From the NCBI RefSeq assembly GCF_000152885.1, contig NZ_CH672405.1:224658-288657 (forward strand): 64,000 nt of DNA, written 5' to 3'. Made by a program: the position numbers and the translations under genes. This stretch comes from Idiomarina baltica OS145 (lineage in GTDB: Bacteria > Pseudomonadota > Gammaproteobacteria > Enterobacterales > Alteromonadaceae). A model generated the notes under the pieces. The model was not told where the DNA came from. It searched no databases and saw only the letters and a program-made list of their open reading frames with translations. Of this stretch, positions 26,582-34,098 are shown piece after piece; the first letter of the stretch is position 1; every line of letters begins with the position of its first letter.

Positions 26582-26586
26582 CCTCG
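26560..26586. terminator. Hairpin at convergent ends of SPFH and OmpA genes
   Basis: Perfect ten-base arms CGAGGCTAGT / ACTAGCCTCG with a seven-base A-rich loop. It overlaps the SPFH stop codon and lies eight bases from the end of the OmpA-like gene. No long T-run follows, so termination may be partial. Confidence 0.5.
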
Positions 26587-26594
26587 GCGTTCGT

Positions 26595-27227
26595 TTACTG
26601 CTGATTTGGGATAATACGTAGTTCGACGCGACGGTTTTGCTGTCGGCCTTGCGCGGTATCATTCGTGGCAATCGGCTGACTTTCCCCAAAACCTTGCGTC
26701 GTAACGCGGCGCGAGTCGACCCCGTATCCGACTAGATAATTACGCACGGCATTCGCACGGTTTAACGATAGTTGCTGGTTATAATCGGCTGAGCCGGTGC
26801 TATCCGTGTGTCCCTCTATCATCATCGTTGTCTTGTTATACTTATTGAGTACAGCGGCAACGTCCTCAAGTACCGGATAAAAGTTTTGCGAAATATTGGC
26901 ACTCTCAGAAGCGAAGGTAATATTTCCCGGAAGTTGCAAGCGAATATTATCGCCATCACGGATAACTTGCACACCCGAGCCTGACAGCTCGTCGCGAAAC
27001 GCCTCCTCCTGCTTATCCATGTAGTTCCCAATCGCGCTACCGGCCAAAGCGCCCACGGCGGCACCCCAAAGATAGCGACTCTTGTCATGGTCGCCAGTTC
27101 CTTTACCTATTACCGCACCCGCAACAGCGCCAATGGCGGCGCCTTTTTGAGTGTTATTCATGGTATTCGAGCACCCCGTTAAAGCAAGCGCTCCTGCAAT
27201 TCCTAGAATTAACAATCGACTATTCAT
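26595..27227 (-). CDS. OmpA-family lipoprotein with glycine zipper (YiaD-like)
   Basis: 210 residues from the ATG at 27227, which has GAGG seven bases upstream; the longer in-frame start seven codons earlier is less likely. Lipobox ALTGC, glycine-zipper helices GAAIGAVAGAVIGKGTG and WGAAVGALAGSAIG, then an OmpA domain (about 105-205) with IEGHTDSTGSADYNQQLSLN and RVTTQGFGESQP, the diaminopimelate/peptidoglycan-binding site. Anchors the outer membrane to the cell wall; YiaD homologues are about 219 residues. Confidence 0.92.
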   Translation of the reverse strand: MNSRLLILGIAGALALTGCSNTMNNTQKGAAIGAVAGAVIGKGTGDHDKSRYLWGAAVGALAGSAIGNYMDKQEEAFRDELSGSGVQVIRDGDNIRLQLPGNITFASESANISQNFYPVLEDVAAVLNKYNKTTMMIEGHTDSTGSADYNQQLSLNRANAVRNYLVGYGVDSRRVTTQGFGESQPIATNDTAQGRQQNRRVELRIIPNQQ

Positions 27228-27395
27228 ACCTAATCCTCTACCCATCACGCCTATTGGTTAAAATTAGCATGTCTTTACAAAAAATCATTAACGCTTTTCA
27301 TGATCTTTACGCAACACATAAAGTGAATCGATCAATCCAAAACAGCTGTGCCACGTATCACAAGGTCACAGTCATTTAGTAAATTGGAGTAAAAC

Positions 27396-28133
27396 ATGTC
27401 TGAAGTTGCGAACAAAGTCGTTATTATCACAGGTGCGAGTAGCGGTTTAGGAGAAGAAACTGCTAAAATGCTCGCCAGCAAAGGCGCCAAATTAGTCTTG
27501 GGGGCGCGTCGTGAAGAGCGACTAAAAGCGCTGGCCGATAGCATTAAAAATGACGGTGGTGAAGCCATTTTCAAAACGGTGGATGTAACCGATAAGTCGC
27601 AAGTACAAGCCCTTGCCGATGCTGCGCTTGAGCAGTTCGGACGCATTGATGTGTTGGTCAACAACGCCGGCTTAATGCCATTAGCACCACTGGACGAGTT
27701 GAAAATCGATGAGTGGGACCAAATGATAGATGTCAATATTAAGGGCGTTATGTACGGTGTCGCAGCGGTGCTGCCGAGCATGCGTAAGCAAAAATCAGGT
27801 CATATTATTAACTTATCGTCAGTTGCAGGTCACGTGGTATTTCCAGGTGCAACCGTTTACTGCGCGACAAAGTTTGCTGTAAAAGCAATCAGTGAAGGGA
27901 TTCGTCAAGAATCAAATGGCGAAATCAGAGCGACCAATATTTCACCGGGCGCTGTGAGTACTGAGTTGACTGACCACATCAGTCATAAGGATTCGAAGGA
28001 AATGGCAGATGATCTTTATCAAGATGCAATTGGCTCTGACTCAATCGCACGAGCCATTACATTTGCGATTGAACAGCCAGGTGATGTTGACGTCAATGAG
28101 ATGATCATTCGTCCTACCAAGCAGGAGTTGTAG
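27396..28133 (+). CDS. Short-chain dehydrogenase (YdfG-like)
   Basis: 245 residues. [24 protein letters not shown] (Arg after strand 2 suggests NADP), [11 protein letters not shown] and catalytic SSVAG...[10 protein letters not shown] are all complete. GGAG lies before the ATG. It resembles serine/3-hydroxy acid dehydrogenases and general oxidoreductases of the YdfG type. The next gene, a flavin-dependent monooxygenase-like protein, begins two bases after its stop, so the two may act on reactive carbonyl or xenobiotic substrates together. Confidence 0.88.
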   Translation: MSEVANKVVIITGASSGLGEETAKMLASKGAKLVLGARREERLKALADSIKNDGGEAIFKTVDVTDKSQVQALADAALEQFGRIDVLVNNAGLMPLAPLDELKIDEWDQMIDVNIKGVMYGVAAVLPSMRKQKSGHIINLSSVAGHVVFPGATVYCATKFAVKAISEGIRQESNGEIRATNISPGAVSTELTDHISHKDSKEMADDLYQDAIGSDSIARAITFAIEQPGDVDVNEMIIRPTKQEL

Positions 28134-28134
28134 T

Positions 28135-29118
28135 TTGCCGCAAGTCAGTATTTTGGATTTAGCACCTGTGCCTGAAAGCGGCACAGTTGCTGAGTCGCTA
28201 AAAAACGCTGTAAGTATTGCTCAAGCAGCCGAACGTTGGGGATATCATCGTTACTGGATGGCCGAGCATCATAATATGACGGGTATCGCCAGCGCGGCAA
28301 CCGCTATTGTTCTAGGTCATATTGCGAGTCGAACCCAACACATTCGTGTGGGGTCAGCCGGTATTATGCTGCCGAACCATCCACCGTATATTGTTGCAGA
28401 ACAATTCGGCACGCTCGATGCTCTGTATCCCAACAGGGTTGACTTGGGACTTGGCCGTGCACCTGGTACAGATGGACAAACCCTGCGTGCTTTAAGGCGT
28501 TCACCGAACGACGCTGAACAATTTCCTAACGATGTGCAAGAGCTGTTGGGCTATCTCGCCGAAGCTGAAGATACTGACACCATCAAAGCCATTCCTGGCT
28601 TTCAGCAAAACATCCCCGTTTGGATCTTAGGTTCGAGCACCTTTGGCGCACAATTAGCTGCCCGACTCGGGCTGCCCTACGCGTTTGCATCTCACTTTGC
28701 GCCCGATCACCTGAGTCACGCACTTACACTATATCGCAAGCAATTCAAGCCTTCGCGTTATCTTGATAAACCATACGCTGCTGCTGCACTGAATCTATTC
28801 GCAGCCGACACGGACCGTCACGCTCGCCGCATGATGACATCGATGCAGCAACAGTTCATTAATTTACGTCGCGGGATGCCCGGGCGCATGCAGCCCCCTG
28901 TTGAGGATATTAAAGCCATAGCGGACCCCTATGAGCTAGCGGCTGTTAATCACGCGCTGAACTTTACCGCGGTGGGCACAAAAGACACCGTCGCGCGTCA
29001 CCTCACACAGTTTATTGAACAAACTCAGGTCGACGAGCTGATTTTGACCTGCAACGCCTACGATATATCAGATCGCCTAAACTCGTTTAAAATCGGCGCA
29101 GAAATACTACTAAACTAA
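28135..29118 (+). CDS. LLM-class flavin-dependent oxidoreductase (YhbW-like)
   Basis: 327 residues. [45 protein letters not shown] and [12 protein letters not shown] are typical of the luciferase-like group containing YhbW. FMN/FMNH2-dependent oxidation of an unknown substrate is expected. The start is a TTG, chosen because the frame is conserved from [10 protein letters not shown] and GGAG of the previous gene's last codons lies at the right distance; translation is therefore coupled to the SDR gene. Confidence 0.85.
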   Translation: MPQVSILDLAPVPESGTVAESLKNAVSIAQAAERWGYHRYWMAEHHNMTGIASAATAIVLGHIASRTQHIRVGSAGIMLPNHPPYIVAEQFGTLDALYPNRVDLGLGRAPGTDGQTLRALRRSPNDAEQFPNDVQELLGYLAEAEDTDTIKAIPGFQQNIPVWILGSSTFGAQLAARLGLPYAFASHFAPDHLSHALTLYRKQFKPSRYLDKPYAAAALNLFAADTDRHARRMMTSMQQQFINLRRGMPGRMQPPVEDIKAIADPYELAAVNHALNFTAVGTKDTVARHLTQFIEQTQVDELILTCNAYDISDRLNSFKIGAEILLN

Positions 29119-29143
29119 TATTAATCAGGTGACCCAAGCTATT

Positions 29144-29160
29144 CTTAAGGTATTTTTAAG
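29144..29160 (+). promoter_or_regulatory. PmrA/QseB-type box of the lipid A modification operon
   Basis: CTTAAG, GTATT, TTTAAG: two YTTAAK half-sites spaced by five bases. Ten bases later comes TATAAA (29171-29176) as a -10. Half-sites, orientation and spacing to the -10 match the box at 11213-11229, which precedes the operon containing a PmrA-like regulator. Confidence 0.75.
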
Positions 29161-29171
29161 GTTTCTTTGTT

Positions 29172-29212
29172 ATAAAGTCGGTTTAATTTTAATTTAATTA
29201 AGCCGACTTTAT
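29172..29212 (+). repeat. Long inverted repeat over promoter and start codon
   Basis: A 17-base-pair stem (one G-T pair) with a seven-base AT loop: ATAAAGTCGG at the left, CCGACTTTAT at the right, the latter running into the ATG at 29211. The left arm also overlaps the -10 element, so it may be a DNA operator and not an RNA hairpin. Confidence 0.6.
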
Positions 29213-30203
29213 GTCTCGTAAGATTTTAATCACTGGAGCCGCTGGTTTTATTGGGTTTCACACGGCCAAGCGCCTACTTTCAGAAGGGTTTCACGTCGTT
29301 GGAATTGACAACCTCAACGACTATTACTCAGTTCAGCTTAAGTATGATCGATTAAAACAACTTAAGAAATTTGACTCATTTTCCTTTCATTCGATCGATA
29401 TTGATAACCCTATCGCATTGTCAGACTGCCTAGCCGATTATACGATTGATGATGTCATTCATCTTGCCGCTCAAGCAGGTGTGCGTTATTCAATCGATAA
29501 TCCGCAAGCGTATGGGCGAAGCAACTTGATCGGATTTCTCAACATACTCGAGTGGGTTCGCAGTCACCCCGTAGACCACTTTATTTATGCCTCATCAAGC
29601 TCGGTGTACGGTAATACTGAGCGTGTCCCTTTTTCGACGAACGCGACCGCCGACAAACCGGTATCTTTGTATGCAGCGACGAAGCGTGCTAACGAACTGA
29701 TGGCTGAAAGCTATAGCCATTTATATAATATCCCTGCGACTGGATTGCGTTTCTTTACCGTCTATGGTCCTTATGGTCGTCCCGATATGGCACCGATGAA
29801 GTTTGCCAAACAAATCATGCAAGGTGGTCAAATCGATGTCTATAACCATGGTGACCTATCGCGTGATTTTACGTTTATCGATGATATTGTAGAGGGCATA
29901 TACCGCCTATTAGATAAACCTATTCAAACTCAGTCAGAGGGTGCGCGCCATCGCGTCTTAAATATAGGTCGCGGCGAACCTGTTAACTTGCTTAAGTTTA
30001 TTGAAATACTCGAGAGCGCGTTCGAAAAACCGGTTAAAAAACGTTATCTTCCAATGCAAGATGGTGATGTAAGCACAACTTGGGCGGACGTGACAGAGTT
30101 AAGTAAAATAACGGGTTATTCACCACAGGTCGATATCGAGTCTGGCATTCAAAAATTCGCAGAGTGGTACAAAAAATACAATGCACATGGACAATTAGCA
30201 TGA
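29211..30203 (+). CDS. UDP-glucuronate 4-epimerase-like SDR epimerase
   Basis: 330 residues, extended SDR. NAD loop ITGAAGFIGFHTAKRL, IDNLNDYYSVQLKYDRL (the hallmark of the UDP-glucuronate epimerase group), HLAAQAGVRYSIDNP, SSSSVYG and YAATKRANE with the catalytic Tyr. Predicted to make UDP-galacturonate from UDP-glucuronate in the cytoplasm, like LpsL of Rhizobium. First gene of the six-gene operon behind the PmrA-type box; overlaps the glycosyltransferase gene by four bases. It supplies the sugar donor for the genes that follow. Confidence 0.88.
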   Translation: MSRKILITGAAGFIGFHTAKRLLSEGFHVVGIDNLNDYYSVQLKYDRLKQLKKFDSFSFHSIDIDNPIALSDCLADYTIDDVIHLAAQAGVRYSIDNPQAYGRSNLIGFLNILEWVRSHPVDHFIYASSSSVYGNTERVPFSTNATADKPVSLYAATKRANELMAESYSHLYNIPATGLRFFTVYGPYGRPDMAPMKFAKQIMQGGQIDVYNHGDLSRDFTFIDDIVEGIYRLLDKPIQTQSEGARHRVLNIGRGEPVNLLKFIEILESAFEKPVKKRYLPMQDGDVSTTWADVTELSKITGYSPQVDIESGIQKFAEWYKKYNAHGQLA

Positions 30204-30934
30204 TTGAGTTTTCAGTGATACTCCCGGCAAAAGATGAAGCCGATAATATTAGTGTTTTACTAAAAGAGATTGACGACGCCTTAAAAGACAGCTCATACGA
30301 AGTGGTGCTGGTAGATGATGGTAGTACAGATGCAACAGCAGAGCAGGCATTGGCGACCGCTAAAATCATGCAAGGACAAGTATCGGTTATTCAACATCAG
30401 TCGAGTTGTGGTCAAAGCACTGCGCTTTATACAGCAGCACAACACGCCTGCGGTGAGTTTATCGTAGTACTTGACGCCGATGGTCAAAATGATCCCGCGG
30501 ATATTCCTTCATTAAAGCAGGTAGCAAACGAGTTGCAATCGCACCACTTTTGCGTAATTGGGCACCGTCAACAACGAAAAGATACGACTTGGAAGCGATT
30601 TCAATCGCGTGTTGCCAACCGCTTTAGACAGGCCGTATTGAAAGACGATACACCGGATACTGGCTGTGGGTTGAAAATCCTCCCTCGTCATACCTATTTA
30701 CAACTCCCCTACTTCCACCATATGCATCGTTTCGTACCCGCGTTGGTCAAACGCATGGGAGGAGAAATAAAAAGTGTTCCTGTGAACCATCGCGCTCGGT
30801 TGCAAGGCATCTCAAAATATAATGCTTGGAATCGTGCTTGGGCTGGCCTACTTGATATTTTGGGTGTTCTTTGGCTGATTTACCGCTCCAGAAAGCCGCA
30901 AATTAAAGCTATAAAGCGCAGTCAGGAGTCCTAA
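30200..30934 (+). CDS. Family 2 glycosyltransferase, ArnC/RgtE/DPM1-like
   Basis: 244 residues from the ATG at 30200, within an ATGA overlap with the epimerase. FSVILPAKDEADNI, VLVDDGSTD, VVLDADGQNDP (DxD) and DTGCGLKILPRHTYLQLPYFHHMHRF are the polyprenyl-phosphate sugar-transferase signature (DPM1, ArnC, RgtE). It lacks the two C-terminal helices of ArnC and has only one weak hydrophobic stretch, so it is peripheral at the membrane. Predicted to move the uronic acid from UDP to undecaprenyl phosphate. Confidence 0.86.
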   Translation: MIEFSVILPAKDEADNISVLLKEIDDALKDSSYEVVLVDDGSTDATAEQALATAKIMQGQVSVIQHQSSCGQSTALYTAAQHACGEFIVVLDADGQNDPADIPSLKQVANELQSHHFCVIGHRQQRKDTTWKRFQSRVANRFRQAVLKDDTPDTGCGLKILPRHTYLQLPYFHHMHRFVPALVKRMGGEIKSVPVNHRARLQGISKYNAWNRAWAGLLDILGVLWLIYRSRKPQIKAIKRSQES

Positions 30935-30938
30935 TCCG

Positions 30939-31595
30939 ATGCAACGCGCGATCAAACTATTAGCGATTGTCGGTGTTTTCTTTGCGCTTGCGTTGGCCAT
31001 TCAACAAGGCTGGTTAGATGCTATTTCGACGTCAGAACGAGCCATGCAGACGATCAAACAAGCTGGCGTCAAAGGCTATGCCATTGTATTGACCGCCGCC
31101 ACTTTGTTTATGGCAATTGGCGGTCCGCGCCAGCTCATCGCGCTCGTATTGGGGTTTATACTCGGAACCGGTTGGGGCTTCGTCGCCGCATTATTGGTGA
31201 GCGGTCTTTCACTCGCGGTCACCTACTTTACTGCACACATGTTTTTACAGCCGTTAATAAGAAAACGTTTCAAAACCCAGAGCGAGCGACTGGTAAAGTG
31301 GATTAATGTAGCAACAACAAGAAAAACCATGATGATTCGACTGATGCCCGTTGGCAGTAATCTTTTGACGAACTTATTTGCGGGCGCAGCCAATGTCGAC
31401 TTTAAACGCTTTTTCGTCGGAAGCATACTCGGTTATATCCCACAAACTCTGGTATTCGTTTTAGTCGGCAGTGGTATTGGCCTCGCCCAATCTGAGAAAT
31501 TACTTATCAGTGGTTTATTGTTTGTCATCGCATCAGCTATTGGTATCCACCTCTACCGCTCACAAAAAAGCCTGTCAGAAGGAGTGCCCTCATGA
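30939..31595 (+). CDS. TVP38/VTT-domain membrane protein (DedA-related)
   Basis: 218 residues, about five helices. MAIGGPRQLIALVLGFILGTG and RLMPVGSNLLTNLFAGAANV...FFVGSILGYIPQ are the VTT (SNARE-associated/DedA-like) core, with re-entrant helices. Recent work assigns undecaprenyl-phosphate flipping to DedA and related proteins; given the flanking polyprenyl-sugar genes, flipping of the lipid-linked sugar or recycling of its carrier is a reasonable inference. Overlaps the next gene by four bases. Confidence 0.82.
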   Translation: MQRAIKLLAIVGVFFALALAIQQGWLDAISTSERAMQTIKQAGVKGYAIVLTAATLFMAIGGPRQLIALVLGFILGTGWGFVAALLVSGLSLAVTYFTAHMFLQPLIRKRFKTQSERLVKWINVATTRKTMMIRLMPVGSNLLTNLFAGAANVDFKRFFVGSILGYIPQTLVFVLVGSGIGLAQSEKLLISGLLFVIASAIGIHLYRSQKSLSEGVPS

Positions 31596-33322
31596 AGTGG
31601 TTGGACGCATTTGAGCAACGACTCTCATCCGAACGCACCGGTGAGTTCCTATTCTGGCTATTGGTTGTAGCGGCTTTACTCATCTTTTCGGGACTTGGGC
31701 TTCGCTCGCCTTGGCCACCCGACGAGCCCCGTTTTGCTGATGTAGCGCGTGAGATGGTCGTCACTGGGCAATGGTTCTTTCCTGCCCGTGGTGAGGAATT
31801 TTATCCCGATAAGCCGCCCATTTTCATGTGGGCTATCGCGCTATGCTATTATTTGATTGGCAATATAAAAATAGCCGCGTTAGTGCCTAACGCGCTGTGC
31901 AGCTTAGTCAGTTTAGTGGCCGTATTTGATATCAGTAGACGGATATGGGACATGCGTATTGCGAGACACGCAACGCTGCTTCTACTCATTACGCCACAAT
32001 TTTTAATTCAGGCAAAATTTGCCCAAATCGATGCTATGGTCGCCTGTTGGATTACACTGGGTTGCTATGGTCTATTGCGTCACTTCTTCTGCGGTCCCCA
32101 TTGGCGTTGGTATTTCCTCGGCTGGGGCTTCATGGGATTAGGTATTATAACTAAAGGCGTTGGCTTTTTGCCCCTGCTGATGCTGCTACCGATTGCAATT
32201 TATCACTTTACCCAGCAACGCTTAACAGGCAGTTGGCGTTGGCGCGCATTGCTAGGCCCTATCGTTATGCTCGCTGTAGTGGCATGTTGGCTCGTACCCA
32301 TGTACTTGATTGTCAGTCAAAACGGTAGTCCAGAATATCTCGCATACCGCGATAATATCCTGTTTAAACAAACCGGCGAACGCTATGTGGATCCATGGCA
32401 TCACTTTAAGCCTTGGCATTACTTTATCAGTAGCGTGGTACCTGCATTCTGGTTACCGCTGAGTGTATTATTACTGACGCAGTTAAAAACCGTCTTACAG
32501 CAGATTAAGCAGGACCCCCGTATTGCGGTGTTATTTGGTTGGGTTATTTTAGTCATCTTCTTCTTTAGCTTAAGTCCTGCCAAACGGGGCGTTTATATAC
32601 TGCCTGCATTACCCATGTTCTGTATCGCGTTAGCCGCCGCCTGGCCCGATCTTTCGCTTAATCGTGCCAGTCGATGGTTTTTACGCGCCTTGCTCACATT
32701 AATCATCACCGTTTTCACAGCACTGACTTACTTTGCTGCGATACACCATGACAAGCTTGTCGACAAACTCGACAACTACACGCAGAGTTTTCAACTGCTA
32801 GATAGCCTCGCCATTATTTTTGCGATTATCGTGGGTGCCATTTGTCTCGCGTGTGTAGTGCTATGGCGTAAGAGTTTATGGGTCAAATATGGCTCAGCCG
32901 TGGCTATTATATGCGTTACTGTGAGTTGGCTCGTGTATCCTCTCGCGGAGCCCTTACGCACTCCCCAAAACGTCATGCTTACCGCGGCTGCCAAAGTAGA
33001 TGGCGGCGAATTGGCTATTCTCGATCTCAAAGAGCAACACTTGCTTTTTTCGCCTATTCCGTTAACTCACTTTAGCTATTTTACAGGCAATGCTGAACAG
33101 TTTCGTAACGCATGGCTATGGATAAACGAAGCACCCAATCGTTATATCATGGCGCCGGATAATATGCATTTTGAGTGTTTTGACCCAGCAGATGGAAAGT
33201 CATTAGGTATCGCACATCGAGAGCATTGGCTGCTTTTTAGCGCCAAGGATGCAGCCAAATCATGCCCGGCACCTGCCAAAGTGATTCGCTACCGAAGCCC
33301 AGCCAGTGATATTAATGAATAA
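31592..33322 (+). CDS. ArnT/Rgt-like family 39/83 lipid-linked sugar transferase
   Basis: 576 residues with about twelve membrane helices and a C-terminal soluble part from about 455. The first periplasmic loop has PPDEPRFADVAREM, with the catalytic-site Asp/Glu of GT-C enzymes, and YPDKPPIFMW. Homologues transfer aminoarabinose (ArnT) or galacturonate (RgtA-D) from a polyprenyl carrier to lipid A or core LPS on the periplasmic face. As ArnA, B and D are absent while a uronate epimerase is present, galacturonate or another uronic acid is the likelier cargo. Confidence 0.87.
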   Translation: MKWLDAFEQRLSSERTGEFLFWLLVVAALLIFSGLGLRSPWPPDEPRFADVAREMVVTGQWFFPARGEEFYPDKPPIFMWAIALCYYLIGNIKIAALVPNALCSLVSLVAVFDISRRIWDMRIARHATLLLLITPQFLIQAKFAQIDAMVACWITLGCYGLLRHFFCGPHWRWYFLGWGFMGLGIITKGVGFLPLLMLLPIAIYHFTQQRLTGSWRWRALLGPIVMLAVVACWLVPMYLIVSQNGSPEYLAYRDNILFKQTGERYVDPWHHFKPWHYFISSVVPAFWLPLSVLLLTQLKTVLQQIKQDPRIAVLFGWVILVIFFFSLSPAKRGVYILPALPMFCIALAAAWPDLSLNRASRWFLRALLTLIITVFTALTYFAAIHHDKLVDKLDNYTQSFQLLDSLAIIFAIIVGAICLACVVLWRKSLWVKYGSAVAIICVTVSWLVYPLAEPLRTPQNVMLTAAAKVDGGELAILDLKEQHLLFSPIPLTHFSYFTGNAEQFRNAWLWINEAPNRYIMAPDNMHFECFDPADGKSLGIAHREHWLLFSAKDAAKSCPAPAKVIRYRSPASDINE

Positions 33323-33364
33323 ACAATCTGTTTAAATTTAAGATTTAATTAATATAGTTTTTAT

Positions 33365-33414
33365 AAATTCCGCATAGTGACTAATTTTTTAAGACAACTA
33401 TGCGGAATTTTTTT
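33365..33414 (+). terminator. Hairpin plus T-tract overlapping the PAP2 start codon
   Basis: Perfect 14-base arms AAATTCCGCATAGT (33365-33378) and ACTATGCGGAATTT (33397-33410) with an 18-base loop, followed by a run of seven Ts (33408-33414). The ATG of the PAP2 gene (33400) is inside the right arm. It could end transcription after the ArnT-like gene or act as an attenuator/translation switch. Confidence 0.65.
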
Positions 33415-34098
33415 ATCAATTTAACCGACCGTTCTAGCCGTTCGTTATTGTTGGTTTCAGTACCTTTGTACTTGGCTTTATTTATTTTTTTTGAAGGGCT
33501 CGGGATAAAATTTGATGTGTCCCAATGGTTTTTCTCAATTTCCGGTCATGCCTGGGCGTTAAAACATAACCTAATTACCGAGTCTGTGCTCCATGATGGG
33601 TTTCGTGCACTTAACATCGTAATTGTCGCCGGTATCTTAATTTTTTACCTATCGCAATGGTTCAAACCTCTACGTGTAACCTCGCTTGTCCGCTTATCAC
33701 AATTTATCGGTGCGCTATTGCTGTCTTTTATTGTCGTGAACCTGATGAAAGGCGTCACAGGGATGCATTGTCCTTGGGATCTCAACATGTTTGGCGGTCG
33801 CTTTGACTACCAACCTCTTTGGTTAGCCGCCAGCCAACCCGAGCCCGGTCGCTGCTTTCCAGCAGGACACGCAAGTATCGGATACGCTTGGTTTTCGCTA
33901 TTTTTTTACCTACGCAAAGACTTCCCTGTTATCGCCCGCAAAGCCCTAGTCGGTTCACTACTCATTGGTTTACTACTTGGTTTTGCGCAGCAGTTGCGCG
34001 GCGCACATTTCATTTCAGACGATATCACCACGGCTTTTATCTGCTGGGTTATCAGTGCATTGATATTTATTGGAGATAAGCCTAATGAAAACCGTTAA
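33400..34098 (+). CDS. PAP2-family lipid phosphatase (LpxE/F-like)
   Basis: 232 residues, six helices. PAP2 motifs: KGVTGMHCPWDL (from KxxxxxxRP), CFPAGHAS (PSGH) with the catalytic His, and RGAHFISDDI (SRxxxxxHxxxD). Relatives remove a phosphate from lipid A (LpxE at position 1, LpxF at 4') or from undecaprenyl pyrophosphate. In this operon, lipid A dephosphorylation to expose a site for a uronic acid or phosphoethanolamine is likely. The ATG lies in a terminator-like stem. The 3' end overlaps the eptA-like gene by 14 bases. Confidence 0.85.
   Translation: MRNFFINLTDRSSRSLLLVSVPLYLALFIFFEGLGIKFDVSQWFFSISGHAWALKHNLITESVLHDGFRALNIVIVAGILIFYLSQWFKPLRVTSLVRLSQFIGALLLSFIVVNLMKGVTGMHCPWDLNMFGGRFDYQPLWLAASQPEPGRCFPAGHASIGYAWFSLFFYLRKDFPVIARKALVGSLLIGLLLGFAQQLRGAHFISDDITTAFICWVISALIFIGDKPNENR

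Noticed and set aside
27332-27781. A 149-codon minus-strand frame over the SDR gene start
   Set aside because: It is antisense to a clear SDR with full motifs, is rich in Ser/Leu/Ala as mirror frames of such genes are, and matches no family.
30034-30369. Minus-strand frame across the epimerase/GT2 junction
   Set aside because: It lies antisense to two well-supported overlapping genes and has no domain.
33331-33360. A third PmrA box before the PAP2 gene
   Set aside because: TTTAAA, TTTAAG and TTTAAT occur here, but none are spaced by five bases; the region is merely AT-rich.
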